Assembly: GCA_900318815.1 (NCBI GenBank) | Contig: ONMA01000026.1 | Coordinates: 94,441 to 158,440 of the forward strand | Direction: 5' to 3' | Length of the DNA stretch: 64,000 nt | From: an uncultured Prevotellaceae bacterium | GTDB lineage: Bacteria > Bacteroidota > Bacteroidia > Bacteroidales > Bacteroidaceae | Shown here: positions 1-9,700 of the stretch, in pieces | How the letters are laid out: every line of letters begins with the position of its first letter | Numbering within the stretch: position 1 is the first letter of the stretch | Made by a program: the position numbers and the translations under genes | Notes under the pieces: model-generated | Databases searched by the model: none | Told to the model about the DNA's origin: nothing | The model's input: only the letters and a program-made list of their open reading frames with translations

Positions 1-920
1 TTGTCATGTCGCAGGTTCAGGTCGAGCGGGCGGGAGGCAGCCTCTTCGTTGGCCAGAAAGGTATTCACCGTGTAAAGATAGCCATAGCCCCACGACCAGA
101 AATGCAAGCCAGACTGCTCGCGCTGAATGCAGACCGTGCGCGTTTCGCCTGGCTGTAAGGTCACCGCCTCGCCCGCTATGATAGCCGACAAGTAGTGGTC
201 GGCACTCACCAAGTGGGCAAACAGGCGGAAGGTGCGCGCCGTGCTGTCCTCGTTGCGCACTTGCGACTCAATATGGATGGTAGCCTTGCGGTTGGCAATG
301 TCGAAGTCGGTGGCATAGACGTAGGTGCCCGTGGTGCCGAGGTTTGAGTAGAGGGGCAGCGTCTGATAGAGTTTGCCGGTAATGTGCAGGTAGACATTCT
401 TGGGCAGGCCACCGTAGTTGGCATTGAAGTTCTTATCGTTCCACTGGTAACGGCTGTTCAGCGTGCGGTCGCGATACTGCCAGTTGTTGTCGCAGCGCAC
501 GGCAATGACGTTTTCACCTATTATTATATATGGAGTGAGGTCGAAGCCGAAAGCCATCACGCCATTGTCAGAGAAGCCCACATGTTGTCCGTTCAGATAG
601 ACGTCGGCACCCTGTCGGGCACCCTCAAACTCAATGAACACCTTGCCTTGCAAGTCCTGTTCTGTGAGGGTAAAGACCTTGCGATACCAGCATACGGTGT
701 CAGTGAGGTCAACGATGTCCTTCTGGAACGCCTCACTGCCGTTGAAAGCGTAGGGCAACGTGACGCGCTGCCAGGCAGAATCGTCGAAATCGGGTTTCGA
801 GGCCTCGGCCACGTCGCCCACCTGCAACCGCCAGTCGGCATTGAAGTTCAGCTTCTTGCGCTCCACAGCCGATGCCGTAAGCGTCAGCAACAGTATAAAA
901 AAGAGAAACACCTGTCTCAT
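1..920 (-). CDS. Glycoside hydrolase family 2 enzyme (beta-galactosidase/glucuronidase type), 3' part outside window
   Basis: Reading leftward from the ATG at 918-920, one open frame runs to the window edge (about 306 codons, no stop seen). It starts with a signal peptide (MRQVFLFFILLLTLTASA), followed by the GH2 N-terminal sugar-binding domain: 'LNFNADWRLQVGD', 'SAWQRVTLPYAFNG', 'CWYRKVFTL', 'FEGARQGADVYLNGQHVG' and 'YGGLPKNVYLHITG' are typical GH2 jelly-roll strings. The immunoglobulin-like GH2 middle domain follows. The catalytic TIM barrel lies beyond base 1, so substrate specificity cannot be judged. It lies 70 bases downstream of the GH28 gene on the same strand, which suggests a pectin or rhamnogalacturonan side-chain role. 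Family is secure, exact activity is not. Confidence 0.88.
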   Translation of the reverse strand, partial: MRQVFLFFILLLTLTASAVERKKLNFNADWRLQVGDVAEASKPDFDDSAWQRVTLPYAFNGSEAFQKDIVDLTDTVCWYRKVFTLTEQDLQGKVFIEFEGARQGADVYLNGQHVGFSDNGVMAFGFDLTPYIIIGENVIAVRCDNNWQYRDRTLNSRYQWNDKNFNANYGGLPKNVYLHITGKLYQTLPLYSNLGTTGTYVYATDFDIANRKATIHIESQVRNEDSTARTFRLFAHLVSADHYLSAIIAGEAVTLQPGETRTVCIQREQSGLHFWSWGYGYLYTVNTFLANEEAASRPLDLNLRHD

Positions 921-950
921 CGTAATAATCCGTTTAATCCGTTGTCTCTT

Positions 951-994
951 ATTCTTCATTCTTCACTCTTCACTCTTCACTCTTCACTCTTCAC
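951..994. repeat. Heptamer tandem array (TTCACTC type), six units
   Basis: Six consecutive 7-base units (two ATTCTTC, four ACTCTTC) lie in the gap between the GH28 stop and the GH2 start. The GH28 stop codon TGA (complement of 991-993) is the first triplet of the array as read on the minus strand. A short AATCCGTTTAATCCGT repeat precedes the GH2 start at 927-942. The same heptamer occurs at 17059, 18931 and 30203, and in opposite orientation inside a gene at 19403. Confidence 0.9.
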
Positions 995-2334
995 TTAATC
1001 TGAACATTCTTCACTGTGCAGTTCTCGATAAGCGAGGCATCGAAGGCCTTTTTCTGGTCGGTGACATCGATGTTCTCGAAAGTAAAGTCAATGAGGCGGT
1101 ACTTGTCCGAGGCCCCCACATCGAAGAAGTTCTTGCAGTCCATCCGGATGTTGCTGATGGTGATATTGTTGCACTGCGACAGAGGCATGTCCTCGCGCTC
1201 CTCGGGCTTGTAGAACTGCGTCCACGGGCGCACGACGAGGAACGAGGCACAGTCGCCCACCATGTCGCTTACTGTCACGTATTCATAGTGCTGGGGGGTG
1301 TCGGGGCGCATCTTGAGCCAGATGACGCGATTGGCATCGTGTACCTTGCAGCGGCGCAGGATGACGTTCCTGTCATGGAGTGATTCCGAGCCAAGGGTCA
1401 TGCAGCCGTGTACCTTACCGTAAGTACAGTCCTGCACGATGATGTTCTCGCAGGGGCCGTTGTCGGGATCCTTGTCGGCCCACGTGCCCTTGCCACCTTT
1501 CAGCACCACGGCATCGTCGCATACGCTCATGTAGCAGCCCGAGATAAGCACGTTCTTACACACATCAAGGTCGATGGCATCGCTCGACGGCGCTCCGCGC
1601 TTCGGGTCGACGGGAGTCACGTTGTCGGTCGGGGCAAAGATATAACAGCCCAAGTAGCGCACGTTTTCACACTTGTAAAGATGATTAGTCCAGAAAGGCG
1701 AGTTGATGATGCGCACGTCCTGCACGGTGACGTTCTTGGAGTTGGAGATATAGACATTACGCGGACGCAGGGCCTCGAGGTTGGTACAGTTACGGTTGAA
1801 CTGTCGGCGAATCCAGAATTCCTCCCAGTAGGCCTGCCCGTTGCCGTTGATAGTACCCGGGCCGGTGATGGTGAAGCCGTCGCATCCGTCGGCATTGACC
1901 AGGGCGGCAAAGTAGTTGAGTGTCTGCCCCTCCATGCGGGTCTTCAGGAGTTTGAAGTCGCGGATGCGGTCGCTTCCACGCAGTTCGCCGTTCTCCTCGA
2001 TGAGCAGGTGTGTGCCTGGTTTGAAGAAGAGCGAGCCGCTGACCACGAAGCCCCGTGGAATGACCACCACTCCCCCACCCTCCTGGGCACAGCGATCGAT
2101 GACGGCTTGCAGCCGTTCGGTCTGCACCTGTTCAGAGTAGTTCTTCACCCCATAGTCCGTAACGACATAGCGTTTACCCAACTTCGACACATCGACACGC
2201 GATGTATCGCTGAACCACGCGGGAATGGGAGTACCATCCGGCCACAATTCCTGCACTGGGCTTTTCTTCTTCGCCCCCATGACCTGTGTGCATACCATCA
2301 CTGCCATGAGACAAGTAATAAGTTTTTCTTTCAT
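991..2334 (-). CDS. Secreted glycoside hydrolase family 28 (polygalacturonase-like)
   Basis: A 447-aa protein with a signal peptide (MKEKLITCLMAVMVCTQVMGA) and a right-handed parallel beta-helix sequence pattern. GH28 hallmarks are present in order: 'SDAIDLD' (about residue 255), 'CDDAVVLKGG' (catalytic Asp pair), 'HGCMTLGSE' (equivalent to the GHG box) and 'IWLKMRPD' (equivalent to RIK). 'RGAPSSDAIDLDVCKNVLISGC' style turns fit the exo-acting and rhamnogalacturonan-related Bacteroidetes GH28 enzymes. It should hydrolyse galacturonide linkages in pectin in the periplasm or at the cell surface. It is first in an apparent operon with the GH2 gene downstream. A promoter reads into it at 2387-2420. 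Substrate detail is inferred. Confidence 0.9.
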   Translation of the reverse strand: MKEKLITCLMAVMVCTQVMGAKKKSPVQELWPDGTPIPAWFSDTSRVDVSKLGKRYVVTDYGVKNYSEQVQTERLQAVIDRCAQEGGGVVVIPRGFVVSGSLFFKPGTHLLIEENGELRGSDRIRDFKLLKTRMEGQTLNYFAALVNADGCDGFTITGPGTINGNGQAYWEEFWIRRQFNRNCTNLEALRPRNVYISNSKNVTVQDVRIINSPFWTNHLYKCENVRYLGCYIFAPTDNVTPVDPKRGAPSSDAIDLDVCKNVLISGCYMSVCDDAVVLKGGKGTWADKDPDNGPCENIIVQDCTYGKVHGCMTLGSESLHDRNVILRRCKVHDANRVIWLKMRPDTPQHYEYVTVSDMVGDCASFLVVRPWTQFYKPEEREDMPLSQCNNITISNIRMDCKNFFDVGASDKYRLIDFTFENIDVTDQKKAFDASLIENCTVKNVQIK

Positions 2335-2386
2335 AATAATAATTGAATAGATTAGTTGTGTAGTTGTTGTACGTTTATTTCGTGTG

Positions 2387-2420
2387 CAAAGTTACACATT
2401 TTTCCGCAATTATTTGGCAA
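2387..2420 (-). promoter_or_regulatory. Bacteroidetes-type promoter for the GH28 gene
   Basis: On the minus strand TAACTTTG (complement of 2387-2394) is the -7 box and TTGCC (complement of 2416-2420) is a -33 candidate. The expected start of transcription is about 45 bases before the GH28 ATG. It is divergent from, and overlaps, the promoter of the next gene. Confidence 0.55.
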
Positions 2421-2444
2421 TTTTATAGAAAATACCTACCTTTG
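2413..2444 (+). promoter_or_regulatory. Bacteroidetes-type promoter for the triplicated-repeat protein
   Basis: TTTGG at 2413-2417 and TACCTTTG at 2437-2444, with about 20 bases between boxes, match the -33/-7 consensus. The leader to the ATG at 2556 is about 105 bases long. Confidence 0.65.
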
Positions 2445-2555
2445 CCGCCAAATTGTTAGAATTTCAACAACAAGGGGCGTATCAACAGTTCCACGCTCAC
2501 TAATGTTAAACCCTGCCTCCAAGGAACGGGAGGCTCAACAAAAAAATGTAACTTT

Positions 2556-4664
2556 ATGAAACTAAAGTCTACTCAAAAATTCAATTCTCTGCTGCTCGCC
2601 CTCACATTAGGATGCGGAGCAGCATTCGCCAACACCACCGCCATGACAGAGGTTAACACCATCGTTCCCGACAACGAGGTGACCATGATTGGCGACAACG
2701 AGGATGCCTACGCACGCCTGAACGTCCAGATGACGGAGTTGGAGGAATTATACGCCAAAGTGAACAGCGAGTTCCAGGCTATTGCTCCTTTAATGGGAAG
2801 CGACTGGGCCCGCACTTACGGCAATCAACTCGCCGGCATTCAGGGTGCCCTCAACAACATGAGGAGCGCATTGGAGACCATGTATGCCAACATTCAGCTC
2901 AACAACCAGAGCCAGCTGAATGACTACGAGAGCATGAAGGGCCAGCTGACCTCGCTGCAGGCCACGATAGAGCAGACCATCAACGGCTACGTTCTCCAGA
3001 CCATACTGCCTGACCTGACCAGTACCATCAGCATGACCATGGGCAGCAACATCGGCAACGTGCAGAGCAAGCTCAACGAAGCTGGCAAGGCCGAGGAATA
3101 TGCCGACCGCGTGAACGCCCTGATAGCCAAGAAAGCAGAGGCTCAGGCCAAGCTCGACGAGGCTCAGACTGCCATCATTGCTGCCAGACAGGCCGGCAAC
3201 TACACGCTGATGGCCACCACGGCATTAGAGGCCAGAACGGCTATCTATGAGATTCGCGACCAGATTCTCGCTGAGTGCGAGGCCATCCTGGCCGAGATTG
3301 AAAGCGTCGACACGGAGGCTATCTACAACGCCCTCATGGCTCAGATTGCCGAGCTGGAGGCTACCTACAACACCACATGGGACGAGTTCATGGCCATTGC
3401 CCCCGCTATGGGTTCTGGCTGGGCCCAGACATACGGCGCGCAGTTAAGCGGCATCCAGGGTGCCATCAGCGGCATGAAGGGTACTGTCGGTGCTGCCTAC
3501 CAGGCCGGTACGCTGACTGAGGACTATGTGATTGAGAACTATGAGAACATCAAGACCCAGCTCACCCAGGTGAAGGCTACGGTGGAGCAGACCATCAACG
3601 GCTACGTTCTTCAGACCATACTGCCTGACCTGAACAGCACCATCAGCACGACCATAGGCAGCAACATCGGCAACGTGCAGAGCAAGCTCAACGAAGCTGG
3701 CAAGGCCGAGGAATATGCCGACCGCGTGAACGCCCTGATTGCCAAGAAGGCAGAGGCTCAGTCCAAGCTCGACGAAGCTCAGACTGCCATCATTGCTGCC
3801 AGAACGGACGGCAACTACACGCTGATGGCCACCACGGCATTAGAGGCCAGAACGGCTATCTATGAGATTCGCGACGAGATTCTCGCTGAATGCGAAGCCA
3901 TCCTGGCCGAGATTGAAAGCGTCGACGCAGAGGCCATCTACAACACCCTCATGGCTCAGATTGCCGAGCTGGAGGCTACCTACAACACAGCATGGAGCGA
4001 GTTCATGGCCATTGCCCCCGTCATGGGCTCAGGCTGGGCACAGACATACGGCGCACAGTTCAGCGGCATCCAGGGTGCCATCAGCGGCATGAAGGGTACC
4101 GTCGGTGCCGCCTACCAGGCTGGTACGCTGACCGAGGACTATGTCATCGACAACTACGACAATATCAAGGGTCAGCTCACTCAGCTGCAGTTCACAATGG
4201 AGCAGACCATCAGGGGCCAGGTTGTCCAGGTAATCCTGCCCGACCTGAACTCTGTAACCAGCATCACCATGGGCAATGCCATCGCTGACCTGCAGAACGA
4301 GCTGAACGAACTGGGCAAGGCAGAGAAGTATGCCGACCGCGTGAACGCCCTGATTAACAAGAAGGCCGAGGCACAAACCAAGCTCCAAGAGTATCAGACC
4401 GCCATTGCTACCGCCATACAGGCTGGCGACTATGTGCTGGCAATGAATACGGCTACTGAGGCCAAAGCCTATATCTACGGCATACTCGACGAGATTAATA
4501 CTGAGTGCGAGGCTATCCTCGCCGAGGCTAAGACCGTGGGTATCAGCAGCGTAACCTTCAACGGACAGGACAAGAGTCAGGTCTACGGCGTCAACGGACA
4601 GCGCGTGAACACTGTCAAGAAGGGTCTCTACATCATCAATGGCAAGAAGGTGCTTGTGAAGTAA
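2556..4664 (+). CDS. Secreted protein with three near-identical 205-residue alpha-helical repeats and a C-terminal tail
   Basis: A 702-aa protein: signal peptide (residues 1-25, cleavage near AFA-NTT), then three tandem units beginning near residues 59, 261 and 466. Each has the order 'F.AIAP.MGS.WA.TYG', 'TINGYVLQTILPDL', 'EAGKAEEYADRVNALI', 'EARTAIYEIRD.ILAECEAILAE'. The heptad-like Ala/Leu/Glu pattern predicts long helices, probably a coiled rod. Units 1 and 2 are almost identical, unit 3 diverges at its end. The C-terminus 'VYGVNGQRVNTVKKGLYII' followed by NGKKVLVK matches the short sorting-tail style of Prevotella surface proteins. I do not recognise a functional family. A surface rod or stalk is an inference. 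Confidence 0.75.
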   Translation: MKLKSTQKFNSLLLALTLGCGAAFANTTAMTEVNTIVPDNEVTMIGDNEDAYARLNVQMTELEELYAKVNSEFQAIAPLMGSDWARTYGNQLAGIQGALNNMRSALETMYANIQLNNQSQLNDYESMKGQLTSLQATIEQTINGYVLQTILPDLTSTISMTMGSNIGNVQSKLNEAGKAEEYADRVNALIAKKAEAQAKLDEAQTAIIAARQAGNYTLMATTALEARTAIYEIRDQILAECEAILAEIESVDTEAIYNALMAQIAELEATYNTTWDEFMAIAPAMGSGWAQTYGAQLSGIQGAISGMKGTVGAAYQAGTLTEDYVIENYENIKTQLTQVKATVEQTINGYVLQTILPDLNSTISTTIGSNIGNVQSKLNEAGKAEEYADRVNALIAKKAEAQSKLDEAQTAIIAARTDGNYTLMATTALEARTAIYEIRDEILAECEAILAEIESVDAEAIYNTLMAQIAELEATYNTAWSEFMAIAPVMGSGWAQTYGAQFSGIQGAISGMKGTVGAAYQAGTLTEDYVIDNYDNIKGQLTQLQFTMEQTIRGQVVQVILPDLNSVTSITMGNAIADLQNELNELGKAEKYADRVNALINKKAEAQTKLQEYQTAIATAIQAGDYVLAMNTATEAKAYIYGILDEINTECEAILAEAKTVGISSVTFNGQDKSQVYGVNGQRVNTVKKGLYIINGKKVLVK
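2730..4535 (+). repeat. Three tandem coding repeats, period 615 bases (units 2-3) and 606 bases (units 1-2)
   Basis: The Met codon beginning MAQIAELEAT recurs at 3336 and 3951 (exactly 615 bases), and the homologous MTELEELYAK starts at 2730. Long stretches are identical at the DNA level, including synonymous positions, for example the ATCTATGAGATTCGCGAC segment at about 3243 and 3858. This points to recent duplication or gene conversion and a potential for copy-number change. Confidence 0.92.
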
Positions 4665-4694
4665 TCACCCTGCCATCCTATCAATGAACGAAGT

Positions 4695-4728
4695 ACCCTT
4701 CCATCGCCCCACAAGGCGATGGAAGGGT
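4695..4728 (+). terminator. Strong hairpin after the triplicated-repeat gene
   Basis: A perfect 14-bp stem (4695-4708 with 4715-4728) and 6-base loop begin 30 bases after the stop. No T-run follows directly, so it may be a weak terminator, or an mRNA processing or stabilising hairpin between this gene and the next. Confidence 0.6.
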
Positions 4729-4769
4729 CACTTTGAAAAATGAAAACATTATTACTACATGAGTCTGAT

Positions 4770-6689
4770 ATGAAAAAAATCTACACACTACTGACCATCC
4801 TTGCACTGACCTACGCAGGAATCCTCCAGGCACAGGTGCTGCAGAAGAGCGGCACACAGCGTGTCATGGCGGGCTACAACAATTCACAGATAGCCACCAC
4901 CGAAACCACTGAGACCCAGCAGTGGTGGGGCTACATGGGCAATGCCACTAACAGTTCATCCGTGGGTGTCAACGCAGCCGACACCTATCATTGCGCCATC
5001 TACCTGCCCGGCAACCACGACGTGGTGGGCGGCAAGTTGCTGTGCGGCGTGCGCTTTGTCTTGAGGGCTCCGCATGCCACGAACGTAAAAGTGTGGACGG
5101 CCTCGACACTGCCCGAAAGCAACCCAGCGGCCTCCAATACGCTGTGGCTCACCGACGTCGACATGGACGAAGAGCAGGGAGATATCATCGAGGTAGCTCT
5201 GCCTACACCCTACGCCATTCCCGCCGAAGGTATCTATGTAGGATACTCGTTCAAAATCACTTCCGCCTCTACCAGCGATGACCAGTATCCCATCGTGACG
5301 GCAGGCAACGACCAGCCCAATGCCCTGTTGGTTCGCACCAATAGTGCGGTAACAAGATGGAGCGACTTGTACGGCAGCAATTTTGGCGTATTAGCCTTAG
5401 AAGTCCTGCTGGAAGGCACCTTCCCCGACTACAACATGTCGCCTGCGGCCATGCAGAAGACCTACTATGCACAGGTAAACGAGTCGACCGACATCAATAT
5501 TTCCTTAGCCAACAACGGACAGGCTACAGCCAACAACGTGAGCTACACCATCACCTCCAATGGAGTGACGGGCGAGGAACAGACCGTGACACTCGATGCC
5601 CCCATTGCCACCTACGCCACAGGCAGCATGACCATCAGCTTGGATGGCACTCAAGTGGCCTCCTCAACTCCCATGACACTGACCATCACCAAGGTGAACG
5701 GGCAGCCCAACGAATCAAAGAACAGCAGTACCAAGTTTACGCTCAACACATTAGACCGCATCATACAGCGCAACGTCGTGGTCGAGGAGTTCACCGGCAC
5801 GGGCTGCGGCTACTGTCCTCGCGGACTGGTGGGCATGGAGAAACTGCGCCAGACCTTCGGCGACCGCTTCGTCGGCATAGGCATACATCAATATAACAAT
5901 ACGGACGCCATGTATATTGCCGACTATCCCTACCTGAACTTCGGCGGTGCCCCCTCATGCCGTATCAACCGTGGCGACGTGATTGACCCCTACTTCGGCT
6001 CATCCGAGGACATCTGCAATGACTTCCGCGAGGAGATGCACGAGCCTGCGATGGTGGCTGTCGACGTGCAGGGCTTTATGAACGAGGCCTTGACCGAGGT
6101 GGATGCCACAGCCTACATAGAGCCGCTGTTCGATACCGACGAGTACAAGCTGGAACTGGCTCTCGTAGCCGACGGACTGAGCGGCACTACCAGTGCCTGG
6201 TGGCAGTCGAACTACTACGCCAGCCAGCCTTCATCGCAGAATCCGGATGACCTGCGAATCTTCTGCTCGGGTGGTAAGTTCGGCAGCAGCAGCGTGAAGG
6301 GCTACGTGTTCAACGACGTGGCTGTTGGCACTTCCTATAAGAACGGAGCCAACGAGATTGAGGCACTCGGTGACATGACCAGCGGACAGACCCGCGAGAT
6401 ACACTACACGCTGAGCATGCCCACGAAGGCCACCCTGCGCAATGCCCTGAAGAAAGGCACGGTCTACGTGGTGGCATTGGTGGTGGATGCCGATGGCCGC
6501 ATTGCCAATGCAGCCAAGCGCATCGTGGGTGAGCCTGCCATCGACGGCGTAGCCACCATCGACAACGGACTCAACACCGAGGCCACCATGCGCTATTCCT
6601 TGGACGGCATCCAGCTCACTGCCCCGCAGCGTGGCATCAACATCGTCCGCATGAGCGACGGTACTGTGCGAAAAGTCTTCGTGAAGTAA
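4770..6689 (+). CDS. Omp28-related secreted protein with a thioredoxin-like CGYC motif
   Basis: An in-frame ATG exists at 4740, but the start at 4770 gives a clean signal peptide (MKKIYTLLTILALTYAGILQA). The first 200 residues form a beta-rich domain ('TYHCAIYLPGNHDVVGGKLL'). A linker follows, then at about residue 338 'VVVEEFTGTGCGYCPRG', a thioredoxin-fold segment with a CxxC pair, continuing through 'VGIGIHQYNNTDAM', as in the Omp28 family of Bacteroidetes outer-membrane proteins. The C-terminus ('YSLDGIQLTAPQRGINIVRM', ending RKVFVK) resembles a T9SS-type tail. Only 19 bases separate it from the next gene, so the two probably form an operon. Whether the CxxC is redox active is unknown. 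Confidence 0.8.
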   Translation: MKKIYTLLTILALTYAGILQAQVLQKSGTQRVMAGYNNSQIATTETTETQQWWGYMGNATNSSSVGVNAADTYHCAIYLPGNHDVVGGKLLCGVRFVLRAPHATNVKVWTASTLPESNPAASNTLWLTDVDMDEEQGDIIEVALPTPYAIPAEGIYVGYSFKITSASTSDDQYPIVTAGNDQPNALLVRTNSAVTRWSDLYGSNFGVLALEVLLEGTFPDYNMSPAAMQKTYYAQVNESTDINISLANNGQATANNVSYTITSNGVTGEEQTVTLDAPIATYATGSMTISLDGTQVASSTPMTLTITKVNGQPNESKNSSTKFTLNTLDRIIQRNVVVEEFTGTGCGYCPRGLVGMEKLRQTFGDRFVGIGIHQYNNTDAMYIADYPYLNFGGAPSCRINRGDVIDPYFGSSEDICNDFREEMHEPAMVAVDVQGFMNEALTEVDATAYIEPLFDTDEYKLELALVADGLSGTTSAWWQSNYYASQPSSQNPDDLRIFCSGGKFGSSSVKGYVFNDVAVGTSYKNGANEIEALGDMTSGQTREIHYTLSMPTKATLRNALKKGTVYVVALVVDADGRIANAAKRIVGEPAIDGVATIDNGLNTEATMRYSLDGIQLTAPQRGINIVRMSDGTVRKVFVK

Positions 6690-6708
6690 GTAATCAAAAA
6701 AGACAACC

Positions 6709-9700
6709 ATGATGAGAAAAAGATATTTATTATGGAGCCTGATGTTCCTCATGCTGACGGCAGTCACGCAAGGAACACAAGCGCAAGAGAGTCCTGCGAG
6801 CATTGACCCCAAGGGCAAGCAAGTGTCGTATGCCGCCCAGCGCCCTGCGGATAACGCCAACGAGCGCAACCCGCTGCTCGGCATGGTGAAGAACCACAAG
6901 CGGATGAGCAAAGGCCCCCTGAAACTGCTGAAAGAGCAGAGGACAAGCTTGAACAACCTGCTGCAAAAGCATGCACCCATCCAGATTACCTCCGAAAAAC
7001 TGCGGAAAGCAGCCAAGGCAAAGGCCAAGGTCCCCTACGTTCCCGACAACAACCACAAGCACCTCATTGTCAACGTAATCTACAACTCTGAAGACGAGGA
7101 GATGGACGAGGGTATGTTCGACCTCGATGTCGTGACCGGCGAACTGACCTTCCTGACCGGCGGTTTTATCGAGGACTATGAGAACTACGGCTTCAACGGC
7201 GGCGGCTACATCTGGAATGGCAAGTACCGCGGCGTGTACTACGACTCCGACTATGACGTCTCGCAGAGCCATCAGGCCACCGTCATGGAGTTTGACATGA
7301 CCGACTGGACGCTGACCGACATCTTCGACATTCCCTATATGAGTACGATGGCCTTGGAGTGCGGTACGCAGTTCAATGCCGACGGCACCACCTCCGTCGT
7401 GGGACAGTACTGGGGAATAGACCGCGAGGGCAACCTGTCGCTGCGCTATGCCACACTCGACGACAACGGCACCACGACCACCAGCTTCGGCCAGCCCGCC
7501 AGCAAACATATTCTGGCCATGGGCGTCACCAGCGACGGACGTCTCTATGGCGTGGCCAAGGACGGTAACCTGTATCAGATAGACCGCACCACGGGCGAGG
7601 AAATCCTCATAGGCCACACCGGCATTGACGACATCGTGGACTACGAGGGTGGTTTCTGGCTGCAGAGCGGCGAGATAGACCCACAAGATAACACCTTCTA
7701 CTGGATGGCAGACCACGCCTCGGTCTACTGGACACAGCTGTGTACCATCAACCTGCAGACGGGTAAAGCCACGCCGCTCATCGACTTCACCGGCGACGTG
7801 GAGTGCGCCGGCATGGTCATCGCCCCGCAACAACGCAAGGACGAGACACCCGCTGCCGTCACTGGCCTGACAGCCAGCTTCGGCAAACTGGAGACTACGG
7901 GCAAGGGTACGTTTATAGCACCCACCAAGAACTTCGGCGGCGGGCTGTTGGCTGCCGACACCCAGCTGTTCTATCAGGTTTACGTGAACGACGTCAAGCA
8001 GTCGCTCACCAACAACCAGACCACACCTGGTGCTACGGTCAACTTCAGCATCAGCTCCAAGAATGTGAAGAACAATGCCAAGAACCAGATCAAGGTAACC
8101 GTGTCGCTCGGCGAGGACAGCGAGGAGAGCCTTTCCACCACTACCACGGCATGGGCAGGCTACGGCATTCCCGAGGCACCGAAGAACGTGGCCATGACCT
8201 TCGACGAGACCACCCAGACGGCCACCATCACCTGGGAAGCACCCACCAAAGGTGATGATGCCGGCGTGGAGGGCGGATGCGTGGAAGCACTCTGCTACAA
8301 CATCTACCGCGTCGTCGACGGCGAGAAGAAGGGCAGCATACTAAAGACTCCCTTGGCCGATGACGTGTACACGACTACCTACACGCTTCAGGAGGAGGAC
8401 AAGACCATGACGCTGGGCGACCTGTCGTTTGCAGTCGAGGCATGCGCCGCCCCCTGGGGATTCCCCATGACGGACCTGACCAGCCAATCGGCCTTCACCA
8501 ATGCCATCACCGCCGGTAAAGGTAAGGAAGTTCCCTACTTCGCTGATTTTGCCAACAACTACTACAAAATCAACCAGAAGGACTTCACCGTCATCAATGG
8601 AAATAACGACAAATACACCTGGACATTCTGCCCACCCCATGTCACCCTGGGGCAGAACCTGTGCGGTGCCGTGGCATGCGGCAACTACGACTCCTACACC
8701 AACCAGGACGACTGGTTCATTACGCCTGGCATCGCCCTCGAGGCTGGCAAGGACTATAAGTTCAAGGCCAACGTACACGGCCCGACCGCGAATGTGCCTT
8801 ACTATGAACACGGCGAGGTTTGGATGGGTACCGACCGTACAGCCGAGGCCATGACCATGCCCGTGATCAATACCACCCTGATTGAGGACTACATGTTCAT
8901 AGAAGGTAACTTCACCGTACCCGAGGACGGCAACTACTATTTCGGCATCCACTCCGTCTCGGCCCCCAATCAATGGGAGATAGCCCTCTTCGACATCTAC
9001 GTGGGCGAGATTACCGAGGAACCCGTCGACAACCAGTCGCCAGCACCCGTCGAGCTGGCCGTGGCTCCCGTCTACGGTGCCAACGCAGTCACCGATGGCA
9101 ACGGGAAAACCGTCTATTGCGGCAATGCCGACATCAAAATGACGCTGCCCTCGCAGAAGTTAGACGGCAGCGAACTGTCGGCCAGCGAACTGCTCAACGT
9201 CACACTGACCGCCACCAACGCGGAAGGGGTGAAGACGACGCTGGCCGAGTACACCGCACAGCGGGGCGGCACCACACTGGACTTCAAGACCGAGAACATG
9301 CCCTCGGGCGAATACACCTTCAGTGTGCAGGCCACCTATACCTCGGGCGAAAAGACCTACTACTCGGCTGTAGCCGACCAGACGGCCTTCTTAGGATGGG
9401 ACGACACCGTGGCCATACCCACAGGTATGAAGGCCATCACACGCGGCGACAAGCTCATCGTCCGCTTCCAGGAGCAACCGGAACCGAAAGGTGCCCACGG
9501 AGCCTACCTGCCCTCGTTCAGCTACCGTGCCTACGGAGGCAGCAAGGCCGCACAGCTTAGCTATTACGTGCAGAACGGCATGACCTACGTCTACGATATG
9601 ATTGAACCTGACGGCAAGAGCGACGGTCTGGAAATCGTAGTGCCCGACTTCAACCCAGGCGAAGGCATGCAATACCAGTGGCAATGGTATGTGCTGGCCG

